64,000 bases of DNA from Piscicola geometra (Eukaryota; Annelida; Clitellata; Hirudinida; Piscicolidae): contig OX030958.1 of the NCBI GenBank assembly GCA_943735955.1, forward strand, positions 1,994,493-2,058,492, written 5' to 3'. The notes under the pieces were generated by a model that had not been told where the DNA came from, did not search any database, and saw only the letters and a list, made by a program, of their open reading frames with translations. A program made the position numbers and the translations under genes. Below are positions 10,351-21,069 of this stretch, one piece after another (the stretch's first letter is position 1; every line of letters begins with the position of its first letter).

Positions 10351-11528
10351 CTTATGCTGGCAGAATGGCGTAATGAAGTAGCGCACCAGACCATTCAAGC
10401 CTTCATCCACGTCAAAGGCTTTCATTCTCAACACTTCTCCGTCAGGAAGAAAGTTCTCGAGCAAGTGTATGCTGTAGTGCTTGTCTTCAAAGACAGGGTC
10501 GTTGTCGTTGGCATCGAGCACTCCGACCACGATGACCACCTCACTCGTTAGTGCTGGCACTCCATCATCCACGCACCTGATCGTCACCACGTGTTTGTTC
10601 TTTTGCTCCCTGTCCAGGTGTGTTCCATTGTTGATGCTAAGTTGGAAGAGGGTCGGGAAAACTTGTGAGACGGTGAAAAGAGCTTGGTCTGACGGCGAAC
10701 ACTTGACATTGTCATGAAGATCAGGGTCGATAACTGTCAAATGACCCACTGAAGTTCCCTGAGCAGCGTTTTCAATAACCTTGAAGACAGTTTCTTGGGA
10801 GATTTTGATTCGTGGTGGACTATCGTTGACGTCATCCACTACAACTCTCACCACTACTTCAGATTTTGAAGAGGCTGAAGTAAAATCTCGTGCGCTGACG
10901 TGCAGTAAATGCTGCACGCACGCTTCTCTGTCTAGCTCTCTCACCACAAAAATTTCTCCCGTGCCTTTGTTAACTCGGAACAATGGACCTTCTTCTGTAT
11001 TTTTCTCATCCCATACGTTCCATTCATTTTTCTTTTCTTTAAAGTTAAAATCATTAACATTGTCATCATCACCACCCCAAAACTTATTGCCACCATCAAT
11101 ATTTATTTCAAAACCTTTCTCTAATTTGTTGAGTACTTTCTTTTTATAAATAAACTCAGTGTCATACTTACTTATTCCATCATTTTTATTGCTATCACCA
11201 CCACACTCTTTCACAGTGGGATTAAGGTGTTTTTCCAATCCATAAACAACCATTCCGTTCTCGCCTTCGTCTGCATCCCTCGCCTCCACAAACAAAACTT
11301 TCGTTCCTCTGGGAGAATTCTCAAGAAGATGCGCTTCGTATGAATCTTTCAAAAAGAGGGGAATGTTGTCGTTAGTGTCAGTGATGAGAATGCTGAGTGC
11401 GATGCTGCTTGAGTGAGCCTCATTTCCCCCATCTGAAGCTATCACCATGAAACTGTAAAGATTGATTGTTTCCCGGTCCAGCTGTGTCTTGAGAGTCAAG
11501 AAGATATCGAAGTGGCTTATATGCAAGT
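10351..11528 (-). CDS. Protocadherin exon 3 (end of EC2, EC3, EC4, start of EC5)
   Basis: The acceptor ATCAACAG precedes 11528 and the donor AAG/GTATAAGT follows 10351. The exon starts in phase 1, completing a GAC codon with the last G of exon 2, and ends in phase 0. In order: LDRETINLYSFMVIASDGG closes EC2; DTNDNIP opens EC3, which has LLENSPRG, DADEGENG and LDRE; DVNDSPP opens EC4, with VIENAAQG, LDRE and DDGVPALTSE; DANDNDP opens EC5, with LLENFLPDG and DVDEGLNG. EC3 holds an insertion of about 80 residues rich in Lys, Asp, Asn and Gly between its calcium-binding DADEGENG and the LDRE segment. The motifs are intact and no stop interrupts the exon. Confidence 0.93.
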
Positions 11529-13623
11529 CTGTTGATACATTTTTGTGGGTAAAGTGGTTTGGAAAGTCGTGGAAGCAGAAGTGTTAGGTTTTTTCGAAGA
11601 TAATAGATGGGAAGTCAGTGATTGTAGATAATGTTACTACTAATTGAATTTGTTCTCATGGGTTATTATTCTTGTTGAGTAAATTTCTTATGTTAAGAAG
11701 CTATTTTTGCAATCGTGTAGGTTTAAATAATAATTAAAAACCAATTTTAGATTATTTTCAGACATTTTTAAAAAAACTTATGCTTGCTTGCTAATTCGTT
11801 TATCTTGGAAGTCTAAAGCGTCATAAATAATTTGATGTATTATAAAACCGAATCTTAAATTTTGTGTGTATTTTTTAATCAATATATTAAATTCGATAAA
11901 ATTATTTAGACATCTGAAAATTGAATTGTGCTTTATTGTAAGCGGCATCTTTTTTTGAAAACAATTAAAAGAGATTAAAAATAAGCAGAGAAAAGTCGTG
12001 TATTATTGGATAGTCTTGCAATATGGGATACCGAGGTTTTGGCTAAGTTTATGGGTTAATCCAGATTTGACTACAGACTTTGTGTCTTTCTATATTTAGG
12101 TTTTCAATTTCAAAAAAACATGCTTTATGTATACACACGTATGTATTATAGAGTATAAAAATAATTTCAAACACAATAATTGTATTAATCTTTTTTAATT
12201 GAGCAAATAGTTTTTCAGATTATCAGTGAACACTGACATTCATAAAACCTCATCTAATAAAACAATATAAAATTTATGAATTTTTGTTTCGTTTTTTTTT
12301 CATTCTTTTTTTCACACAATTTTTACTATATGCTGCGTAAATGAGAAATTTAAAATCAACTTTTTAAAATGGCGCCCGTAATGACGACCATTTAAATCTC
12401 CGTAACTAATTATTTTTCACTAAAATATATATTTTTACTTCGTGAAATGGTTTTTGAAAATAATTTAATTAATATTCAATTACTTTTTAATGTTAAAACT
12501 TCAATTATTTTAAAAGAACCCAGTATTGTAGAAAAATTTATATTAACAAGCAAATCATGATAGTGTATTAATGTCCCGATCACGATTATGAGAAATCGGG
12601 ATAAACAGTGCTATTTTATTAGTTTAGAAGCTTCATGAAATAAATTATTAGACGATGCTTATCTCAAAATACTCTTCATTCAATGCATTCTTCAATTAGT
12701 ATTATAAAAATACTACAAAAACTACTGTACATTCGTGACACCTAATCCTAGTCTTATGGTAATCGGGACATTTGTGTTAACGTCATGGTGTGCATGAAAA
12801 AAAATAATGATATAGTTTTACGAAAAAAAAACATATGAGCCCAATATTTAAAATTTATCTTTTTTTACCCATGAAATGTATTCAGAAAAAAAAATTATAT
12901 TACTCACTTATTGCTCAATAAATCGCGATGATCAGCGAGACGCTAAAACCAGAACAGAAATTGTTGGAATGAACAAAATAGCCAAAAACTCATATAAATA
13001 GAGTTTTCTAAAATCGAGAGAAGTAAAAACACGTTTTTAAATATTCCTATGACTGAATAGAACTAACTAAAACATAAATCTAAATATTTAATATTTGAGG
13101 TTGTAAAAGAAATTTGAGACATGCGTTTTTAGCCTATTTTCAATTTTTAAATAGCTAGAAAGTATAATATCGTAGTATTTATTATAAATATTTTAGATGG
13201 AAAATATTTTTATATTCTTTTTCTTCAAAAAAACTACATCCAGTCATGGATACGATTTTCCAAGTAAGACACTGCAAACCGTAAGTCTGTAATCGATTCT
13301 GGATTAACCCTTATATTTGAAACCAGATTTAAAAAATTATTAACTGCTTAGGATAGACCCCAATGATAGAATGCAGCAAAAAAAGATTGTTGTCCAACCG
13401 CTTGCTTTATGACAGAAAATATTTTGTGACTTTCAAAAGTTTTGACAAACAGAATCATAAAAATGTAAACTAAATGTTAACAAGTAACCTAAATATTAAT
13501 TTTAATCTAAACGTGCATTAAAAGAGTTTTTTAATTATAAAAGTAAGCTTTAATAAATTCTCTCTTAAAATCTTTAAATCAATCAATCACTGACTACCCT
13601 TTCACTACCACAAGCACACATAC
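11529..13623. other. Protocadherin intron 2
   Basis: About 2.1 kb, AT-rich, with no recognisable transposon, exon or RNA gene. Bounded by the donor G/GTATGT (13623) and the acceptor AACAG (11529). Confidence 0.7.
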
Positions 13624-13852
13624 CAGTAGAGTCAACCCCAAGCTGTGAATGGTTGCGGAAAGTGAGATCAAAGGTGGGTGAAGAAGGGTGAAGAAAGATC
13701 GAAACAATATTATTTTCAGGAGAGTCGGGATCACTAACTTCTGAGATTTTGAATCTTCTTCCCACTGTTTCAGCCTCAGAAATGTTGAGGGTGGCTTGAA
13801 TGACATAGAAAGAAGGAATGTTGTCGTTGAGGTCTTCAATGTTAATCGCTAC
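13624..13852 (-). CDS. Protocadherin exon 2 (EC1/EC2 linker and start of EC2)
   Basis: The acceptor TTTCAAACAG precedes 13852, and the near-consensus donor G/GTATGT follows 13624. The exon starts in phase 0 and ends in phase 1. It encodes VAINIEDLNDNIPSF, the calcium-binding linker that ends EC1 and opens EC2, then the first strands of EC2 (NISEAETVGRRFKI, SDPDSPENN, FDLTF). Joined to exon 3 it yields a continuous EC2 up to the LDRE motif. Reading through the donor meets a stop about 30 codons on, which supports the splice. Confidence 0.9.
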
Positions 13853-13985
13853 CTGTTTGAAAGATACACATTGATCGAAAGTGGAATAAACCCGAAAAAA
13901 TAATTAATAGCTTTTTGTCTTGCAAAAAAAAATTCTAAACAAAAAAGTAAAGTTTTTAAAACTAAAGTAAACAAGAATATCTGAC

Positions 13986-14677
13986 CTTCACCATATATTT
14001 CTCAGTCTTTTCAAGAACCTCCACAAAAAACTCCACAACGCATTTTACTTTGCCACTACACAACACTTCCCTATCAATTCTTTTCTTTGCACTCACTTTT
14101 CCACTCCTCCGTCCCACCTCCACGTAATCCGAATATTCAAATGGCATGCTAAAAAACTCTGTGGGTTTTCGTTTGTAGAGCCATGTACGCTCATCATCAT
14201 CATTATCACCATTATCATTATAATTTTCTAATAATCATCATCAAAATCATCCACATTATTACAGTCAATTTAATGTCCATCAAGAGCATCATCATCAACA
14301 CAATAATGAACTTCATCATCGATACCGGCTTGATAGATGGTTTCTTGGTCGCGGTAAATTATTTTTTTATCGTCGTAGTTGAAGATATCATCAAAGTGGT
14401 AGTTGTCATTGTAGTTGTTTTTATTGTTGTAGATGTTGTATAAAGTTGGTACGTAGCCAATCAACTGTCCAGCGTCGATCTCATCATTTATCGTGAAGCT
14501 GACCTCAGAAGCACCCGAGAATGCCCCACTATCTTCTAGCACCAAAATCATTCTCACAAACAATAACGCTATCAATCTTACCTTCAAACCATCACCTATC
14601 AACCCTTTCAACATCAACATAAACACCATTCCACGAAATCTTTTTTCAAACTTCATCGTCGTGGCAGCCATCAACAT
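13986..14677 (-). CDS. Protocadherin exon 1 (signal peptide and EC1)
   Basis: The ATG at 14677 is followed by a hydrophobic run (VRLIALLFVRMILVL), a likely signal peptide, and by ASEVSFTINDEIDAGQLIG, the usual first strand of protocadherin EC1. The 3' half has GKVSAKKRIDRE and LCSGKVKC, the C-x5-C pair typical of protocadherin EC1, and ends at AAG/GTCAG (13986), joining in phase 0 to exon 2. Between the halves the frame changes: a TAA near 14270 ends the first half. A 98-bp intron (14325-14228; donor G/GTATCG, acceptor TTATTAG) would restore one frame exactly; otherwise this is a disabling frameshift in an Asn/Asp-rich repeat. A second in-frame ATG lies two codons on. Confidence 0.82.
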
Positions 14678-15199
14678 AACTTTGACGAAATCTTTGAAAA
14701 TTTGTTTGTTTTAAGGTTTATGTAGGTAAATTTTTAGATTGAATAGTTAGAATAAATGCTCAAATTCATAAATAAAATTATTAAAGTTCAATTTAAGTCA
14801 TTTAGAAAATTAATAAATAATTTTATCACAGTTTTGAAATATTTTAAATAAAATTGTGAAATAATTGAAATATATTCATTATTATATAAAATATTATTTT
14901 TAAAAATTCAAAACTTCAACGATACTCCGAATGAGTTCGATTCCTGACATCGTCTAGAATCTTGCGGGTTGAGGAATGTCGAACCGCTTCATAAAGAATC
15001 AAGCATAAGACGAATACTTATTCATGAGGCTATGTCGACATGCTCTTTGAGATAAGATAAGTTTTTAGTCACTTTTTCTATAAAAACGTTTAAAATGTTT
15101 TCATTTGCGCAGACTTTCACCCTTCGTTTTTTGTTGAAATTCAATTAAAACTCAGCAGTGTATTTCTGATGGAGCTTTAGTGAATTGAATGACGATGCA
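14678..15199. other. Upstream of protocadherin, non-coding
   Basis: The likely 5' untranslated and promoter side of the protocadherin. AT-rich. A slightly GC-richer block at 14930-15010 (around AATGAGTTCGATTCC) vaguely resembles a tRNA-like B box, but no A box at proper spacing or cloverleaf is visible. No core promoter can be assigned. Confidence 0.4.
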
Positions 15200-15310
15200 A
15201 TGTTTTTTTGTGTGTGTGTGGTTTATATCGTTCACAGCCTGACAGACGCAGGCCATGTTACAATGGTTCTGAAAACTATGGTTTTTATGCGCCAGTGACG
15301 CCACTCCACA
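15200..15310 (-). mobile_element. SINE-A, 3' half
   Basis: The minus strand reads the SINE-A 3' part: a GTCACTGGCGCATAA-like body, GTAACATGGCCTGCGTCTG, TCAGGCTGTGAAC, and a tail of CA repeats and A's. The tRNA-like head is missing, typical of 5' truncation during target-primed reverse transcription. Confidence 0.82.
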
Positions 15311-16117
15311 AAAACGGTGTGAAGAATGAAGGATAGTGCTGAAGGACAAAAAAAAGAAAAAATTGAAATTTATATGGTGATTATACAGTGATTGCGGCTT
15401 ATTTTCTCGTGTGGTCCTTTTGATTGATGTGTGGAGTTTTTGTAAGTGTTTGCAGCTAAATCTTCAAAACAATTTATTTATATTTAGACACGATTGAATT
15501 TAAAAACTTAGTTTTTGTTTTGTCGTTTTGTCGAATAAATATATTTGGTAAAACGTAAATTAAATATGTATAAAAATTGGAGCTCGTCTGCAAAGCATCC
15601 CCGCTTTCATACAATGTATGAATAATATTAATTAAATACTATGTATATGTTACCGTCAAAACGCGAAAAACCTGTCATTTCGCGAAAAGCCTGAAAAATG
15701 AAAGATTCAGATCTTCAGTTTCTTATTAAGCTCTTTTCATTCATACGTTTCAATAATTTTTCAAAAACAATTTCAAGAAGAATTTCAAATCAAAATTTAA
15801 AATAAAGTGAACTATTTGAATTTATGACATTAAAGGGAACCACCAATAAAATTGCAAAAGATAGTTGATAATAAACCATTAGAAATGGCATCTTAACATT
15901 TCTATATACATTGTTAATTTAAAGTTCAAAGAACAAAGACGAAAATTAGATTTGAATATTTAAATTCCATCCTTTGGAATACATTTTTTAATGACCTATC
16001 GGAGCATTATGCCTTTTTGCATGCTATAAATAGCAGCACAATGTCTAAGTATTATTTGAGCTTAATAATTTATTTTCCTTGTGCTTAACTAACGAAAACC
16101 TCAACGAGCCACCAACA
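15311..16117. other. AT-rich non-coding stretch
   Basis: No coding, RNA or repeat structure recognised. Confidence 0.5.
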
Positions 16118-16274
16118 AAATCAATCACTTCAGTTTGTCCAAGAGTTAGGTGCTTTTTACAATCGTTCAGGGAAAGTCAAGAAACAGTTTAATGATGCTT
16201 TAGCGTCTCTTATAATTGACTTTCTTGATGAGCCACTGAATAAAAAGTATAGTATAAAACTTCTTTTCTATGTT
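16118..16274 (+). mobile_element. hAT-2 copy, left piece (split by LINE-A)
   Basis: Close match to 27884-28020 of the complete hAT-2 (CAGTTTGTCCAAGAGTTAGG, then GATGAGCCACTGAATAAAA). The match stops at AAACTTCTTTT and resumes at 20004 (CTACAAGATAGCTGACC), which are adjacent in the complete element. The sequence between, with LINE-A, was therefore inserted into this hAT copy. Confidence 0.85.
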
Positions 16275-16660
16275 AGGCGCCAATACGGTTGCCTTTTAAA
16301 ATTGACAAGTTTAAGACCTTTTTATTCGTAAATAACATATTTTAAAGATAATATTTTATTTAAATTAGTTTAGATTAATTATTTTCATTCATATTTAGGT
16401 AAATTTTGTATTTTCGAGTTCTATTATTATTTATCTTTAAATAGTTGTTATCAACCTGCCTGTAAAATAAATTGATTAAATTTAACTATATATTGTGTCA
16501 ATCAAAGACCGGTGAGTTGATTAAAACCTATTTAATTATAATTTTTCGTTTTCACAATTTATTATTTTCTCTAACAAAATCTAATATCCTTTCCCATAGT
16601 TTCATCTAACATAACACTGCTCTTTTTAGTCTCTAAACTATTTTATTATTATTATTATTA

Positions 16661-17599
16661 TTGTTCTATCCTATGCAAATTTATTCTAAAGAATGTTTTT
16701 TACAATTTAATAATAATAATAATGGGGAGCTTAGTGCAGAGGCTAGAGCGACCATCAACAGACTAGGATTGGCAAGGCACCGCCAGCATTGGCACTATCG
16801 TGGCAGACGAGGCGGAAAACTTGTGAAGGAACGCCAAAGCCGGCACGCTTTCAGAAGCCATGAGCCAGCCATCCATGAGAAAGTTGATAGGCACAAATGC
16901 CAGAAGAGTGGGCCTCTAGTCGTGCAGGGCCTACTCAACACTAGGTCTCTCCACAATAAGGTGGATGATGTTCTGGAGACCATGAGAGAGTACAAGATAA
17001 ACGGGCTGTTTCTGGTTGAAACTTGGCATGATCCTGAGTCAGTCTGTATCAGCCGGCTGCGGCAGGAAGGCTTGGTAGGGGTCGAAAGATCAAGGCCTAG
17101 ACTCTCCAATACAGTAAAAACGCTGCATACAAACCACGGAGGAGGTGCAGTCGTGGCTGACTCTGGATTCCAAGTTGCACCCTTGGACACACAAGTTCAG
17201 TCTTCAAGTCTCGAGAATCTTTGTGTCAGAATCACTTCTGGTTCAAGGGCGGTAATTAGTTTAGTTGTTTATCAAACAGGATATGCTTCTAGCGTGTTCT
17301 TCAAGGATTTCAATAAAATCATGAGCACCTTGGCCACATACAGTGAAGAAGTATTAATTCTGGGAGATTTCAACTTCCACCTTGAAAATCCAAGTGATAA
17401 CGACACTCAGACGTTTCAGAATATCCTGAGCTCTCATGGTTTCCAGACATCAGTCAACCAACTAACCCATAATCATGGAGGGTTGATTGATGTTGTTGCC
17501 ACGAGAAAAAGTCTTGATGTCGACTGCATTGAGATAGGCTTCTCTGACCAAAAACTGTTGGTCTGGAAGTGTCAACTGGCCATGCCCCCTTCTGTCTAG
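16661..17599 (+). pseudogene. LINE-A endonuclease (EEP fold), mutated
   Basis: A 312-codon frame encoding an apurinic-like endonuclease that nicks target DNA to prime reverse transcription. Motifs in order: LLNTRSLHNK (about residue 91), LVETWH with the catalytic Glu, LILGDFNFH with the metal-site Asp and Asn, and near the end FSDQKLLVW. The last should be S-D-H; the catalytic His is Gln here, whereas the minus-strand copy at 47274 keeps SDH. The frame ends at a TAG after PPSV; the following codons (KKTSSRRWKLLD) continue in the same frame. The start codon is uncertain, since the frame opens upstream in low-complexity sequence. Confidence 0.85.
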
Positions 17600-17629
17600 A
17601 AAAAAACTTCTAGTAGACGCTGGAAACTC

Positions 17630-17905
17630 TTGGATAGAACAGAGTTTGCTCAACAGGTTCGATTGTCTCCACTCTCGTCTAGCACTGAACTTGATGTAGA
17701 TTCAGCTGTTAACCTCTACAGCTCCACTTTGACTAGCATTCTCGATAAGTTGATTTCTTTTAAGACTGTTAGAGTGCACCAGAGGTCTTCGGACCCCTGG
17801 TTTGACCATGAGTGTCGCACCTTTAAACGCCTTAAGAGAAGTCTTGAGAAAAGCTACAGTAAGTCAAAAATGAGCAAGCACGTACTGCTTGGGTCAAGCA
17901 GTTGA
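17630..17905 (+). pseudogene. LINE-A linker between endonuclease and RT, frameshifted
   Basis: Continues LINE-A after the TAG: DRTEFAQQVRLSPLSS, then SILDKLISFKTVRVHQR and DPWFDHECR, segments found almost unchanged in the minus-strand copy. The frame shifts at SKSKMSK, where copy 2 reads SKSKNEQ, and ends 18 codons early. About 85 codons present in copy 2 are then deleted at about 18000. Confidence 0.78.
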
Positions 17906-17990
17906 AAGTTTACAAGGGTCTGTGCAGACGTAAGCGAGAACAGTTCTGGAACTTGAAGCCTTCTCACTCCAAAGGGAAGTCAGCTGATAC

Positions 17991-19604
17991 TTGGAAACTC
18001 AGCAGTGCTTGAATTACCCGGTACCTACACGGCTGTTGAAAGAGATACCTGGAATAATTGCTCCTTTTTTATTGAGCTTATTCAACAGGTCTTTTTCGGC
18101 AGGCAGGGTTCCGAAGTCTTTCAAGTCGGCCTACATCACGCCACTGCTTATGAAGCCGTTTCATAAACTCACTGAAACTTCGTCCTACAGGCCTATTTCA
18201 AACTTGAGGGTGTTGTCCAAACTCATGGAAAGATTAGTCCTCCACAGAGTATGCAACTACCTCGCAGAATTTCATCTTTTCCCTCCCTTGCAGTCAGCCT
18301 ATCGTCGTCATCATTCGACAGAAACTGCCATAACCAAAGTCTTTTCAGACATCTTTAGGGCAGCAGATGACGGTAAGCTTACATTGTTAGTGTTGCTTGA
18401 TCTATCGGCAGCTTTCAATCTGGTAGATCACGCAACACTGCTCCGAAGACTGCACATCTCCTATGGTTTCTCTGACTCTGCGTTAGAATGGTTTAAGGAC
18501 TACTTAAATAACAGATATTTCGACATCTGCTGTAGTGGGACAAAATCGACCACGTCGGTTTCCGCTGTAGGAGTCCCCCAAGGTTCAGTCCTTGGTCCTT
18601 TACTGTTCTCGTTGTACACTGGAGATTTGGAAAGAATAGCAGCTAGACATGAGCTTGCTCTTCATCAGTATGCTGATGACACCCAGATTTACGGTCATTG
18701 CATTAACGGTCATCAGGCTGACCTGCAAGAAAGGGTGTCATGCATTGATGAAATTGCTGCTTGGATGGGTGCCAATCAACTGAAACTTAACTCCAGCAAA
18801 ATTGAAGTTATCTGGCTCTCATCCCGTCGAAACTCTGCTAACACTCCCAAAGATCCAGTTCGCATTTTTCAGAACGAGATAATTCCTTCTGAAAGTGTCA
18901 GAAACCTAGGAGTTTATCTCGACAAAGACCTCACCATGACGACACACATCAACAAGATGACTCAAACCTGCTTTGCTTCTTTACGCCAAATACGATCCAT
19001 AAGATGCTTATTGACCAATGACTCACTGATAACATTGGCTTCTGCTTTGGTTCTCAGACGAATTGACTATGGCAATATCATTCTTACTGGGATACCAATG
19101 ACGCAGCTGCAGAAAATTCAGTCTGTAATCAACACTACGGCTAGGCTCATAACAGGTGCTAGAAAGTATGATCACATCAGCCCTGTTCTCAAGGAGCTCC
19201 ACTGGCTTCGTGTTGAAAACAGAATTGAATACAAAAACATCTTGTTAATGCACAAGTGTCTGTCTAATAAGTGCCCAGATTATTTGTCGAGTAGTATTGT
19301 CATGAGAGCAAGTCTTCCCCAGAGGGAAAGACTCAGGTCTGCTAGGTCAAGAGATGTAGTTCCACAGAGCTACAAACTCAAGTATGCAGTGCAAGAAGCT
19401 TTTTTGTCACAGCGCCGACTCTTTGGAATAGTCTTCCCAATAGACTCAAATCCCCGAGCTCGACCGCGACCTTCAGCCGTTCCCGGAAAACGTAATTTTT
19501 CGACCGATCACAATAACTTACAAATTTACTGCTCATTTTCAATTCATCAATCTCTTGCTTCCCAATTTCATTCTTATTTTTTTATTTATACTAATGGTCA
19601 GTAA
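17991..19604 (+). pseudogene. LINE-A reverse transcriptase
   Basis: A 537-codon frame with a near-complete RT domain: YRPISNLRVLSK (about 66), palm motif A LLVLLDLSAAF (Asp 137), GVPQGSVLGPLLF (194-206), catalytic YADDTQIY (227-234), KLNSSKIEVIWL, and NLGVYLDKDL. The motif style (LLDLSAAF, YADDTQ) matches the CR1/L2 clade of the Jockey group. The RT core is open, but the element is disabled by the upstream deletion and frameshift. The C-terminal end after about residue 480 differs in frame from copy 2, so the last 50 residues are probably out-of-frame read-through. Confidence 0.88.
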
Positions 19605-20003
19605 TAATTGTAAAATATTTAATAATATAATAATAATAATATAATATAGATATATACTTTTATCTTAAATTTATTGTTATCATTATTTCAGTTTCAACCT
19701 TTAAATTTTTTTTTATTTTGTCCATAAAAAAAATGTGTATATATATATATGTGTATATATATATGTGTATATATATATATATATAGAAATGTATATATAT
19801 ATATATGTGTATATATATATATATATAGAAATGATTATATTGTTAAATTTCAATAATTTACTTAACCTTTACTTACTATTTATTCATCTATCCTTATTAA
19901 TATTATTATCCAATTTTCCATTACTAAGTGGTCTTGAAGCCCGTCCGGGTTTACGCCACGTTAATAACACTCGTCGTTGTATTGTATTGTATTGTATTCC
20001 TAC

Positions 20004-20416
20004 AAGATAGCTGACCAGAGTATCTGCAATGTCTGCTGTGCTTGAACATTATTAAGTGGTACTTGTTAGCTTGGAATCATTTGCTTCCATTGGTACTGCT
20101 GATGAAACAGCTGTAAAGGCTCGAGGCCTTTTTTCAACAGGGCACTACCTCAGTGGTCCTCAAGGTAGTTGTTTTGGTGTTTTTACTTCTGCAACAGTCA
20201 AACAATTCGTTGCAATCAGCAAGTGCCAAGATCAGTGGAATGGTTGCAGCGACTGATTCAGTTGTGCGAGAACTGCGTCGCTCACGATCAAATGAACAGT
20301 TTAACGCTATTTTCAGAGATGTCAACAGCATGGTTTTGGCATATGATCTCGAGCCGATTGCTGTACCTCGGGTGCGAAAGCCGCTTCAAAAGTATTGTGG
20401 GCTGAGCCCAGCATGC
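20004..20416 (+). mobile_element. hAT-2 copy, right piece
   Basis: Continues the split hAT-2 copy after LINE-A. It matches 28026-28430 of the complete element, with LVSLESFASIGTADETA encoded at about 20058-20110. It ends within the transposase region; the C-terminal dimerisation part and the right terminus are missing. Confidence 0.83.
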
Positions 20417-21069
20417 AACGCATCGTCCTCATCAGCCGTCTGCGTATATCAACATTCTTACTATAATAGGAAAAAGCAAGAAAAGGACTCTTAATAAGTT
20501 TAGAAATTTTATAATATTAATTTATTTAGTTAATATTGAATACTTATGTTTTATTATTAATTTTTTTTAAAGACGAAATTTAAAATAATGATTTAATTTT
20601 CAGTTTCGATCCTTGTTGTTATAACATTTATTTTTAAATGTCATCCATACCTATGAACCTTTTTTAGAAAGATGAAAATTAAATGAAACTTTTAACTAAA
20701 ATCTATTTTTGTATATCAAGCATGTCTTAAATCTTAAATCACCAACTACAATTTTTTTTCCTTTAATGAAGCAATCGATTAGAATATCAGAATCGATTAT
20801 AGTTTGATTTATCGCCTTGAAGTTTTATTAGAATTTATTTTTTCAAATTATTTTTATTTATTACACTTGTTTTACAATTTTTTCAAAATCGTATGGAGAC
20901 CTTTTCATTCATGCGTTTTAATGAAAGTTCGCTAACATTATTTGCATCAGTTTTAAAACAAAAAAATTATTGAATCAATAAATTTAATGAAAAAATGGTA
21001 TTTCTAACAGTAACTTTCATGAAATCTACTTGTACAAAGTCTTTTAGACTAAAACACTTGTATCGGTTG
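20417..21069. other. AT-rich non-coding stretch
   Basis: No coding, RNA or repeat structure recognised. It separates two hAT-2 copies in opposite orientation. Confidence 0.5.

Larger units (their letters stand above)
8095..14677 (-). other. Protocadherin gene, partial, four exons
   Basis: Gene-level entry. Exons 14677-13986, 13852-13624, 11528-10351 and 8421-8095 join in frame (phases 0, 1, 0) into one extracellular region: signal peptide, then EC1 to EC5. Protocadherins are single-pass membrane proteins whose calcium-binding cadherin repeats mediate cell-cell recognition, mainly in nervous tissue. EC1 has the C-x5-C pair (LCSGKVKC) and the RIDRE motif, which are hallmarks of protocadherin EC1. 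LDRE or FDRE and DxNDN-type motifs recur at regular spacing. No transmembrane or cytoplasmic exon was found. Introns of about 133, 2095 and 1929 bp are seen; the last contains a complete hAT-1 with a SINE-B inside it. Confidence 0.88.
16275..20003 (+). mobile_element. LINE-A copy 1 (CR1/L2-like non-LTR retrotransposon)
   Basis: A GC-richer island. It holds an endonuclease frame (16661-17599), a linker frame (17630-17905), a reverse transcriptase frame (17991-19604), an AT-rich 3' UTR with TATATG microsatellites (19735-19830), and a tail at about 19928 with hairpin AGCCCG/CGGGTT and a TTGTA repeat. The true 5' end is unclear; 16275-16660 is AT-rich and may include other debris. Relative to copy 2 it lacks about 250 bp near 18000 and has a frameshift near 17870. 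It lies inside a hAT-2 copy. Confidence 0.85.

Noticed and set aside
10222..11149. Plus-strand frames of 78-122 residues
   Set aside because: Antisense shadows of the protocadherin exon, which has intact cadherin motifs and splice sites on the minus strand.
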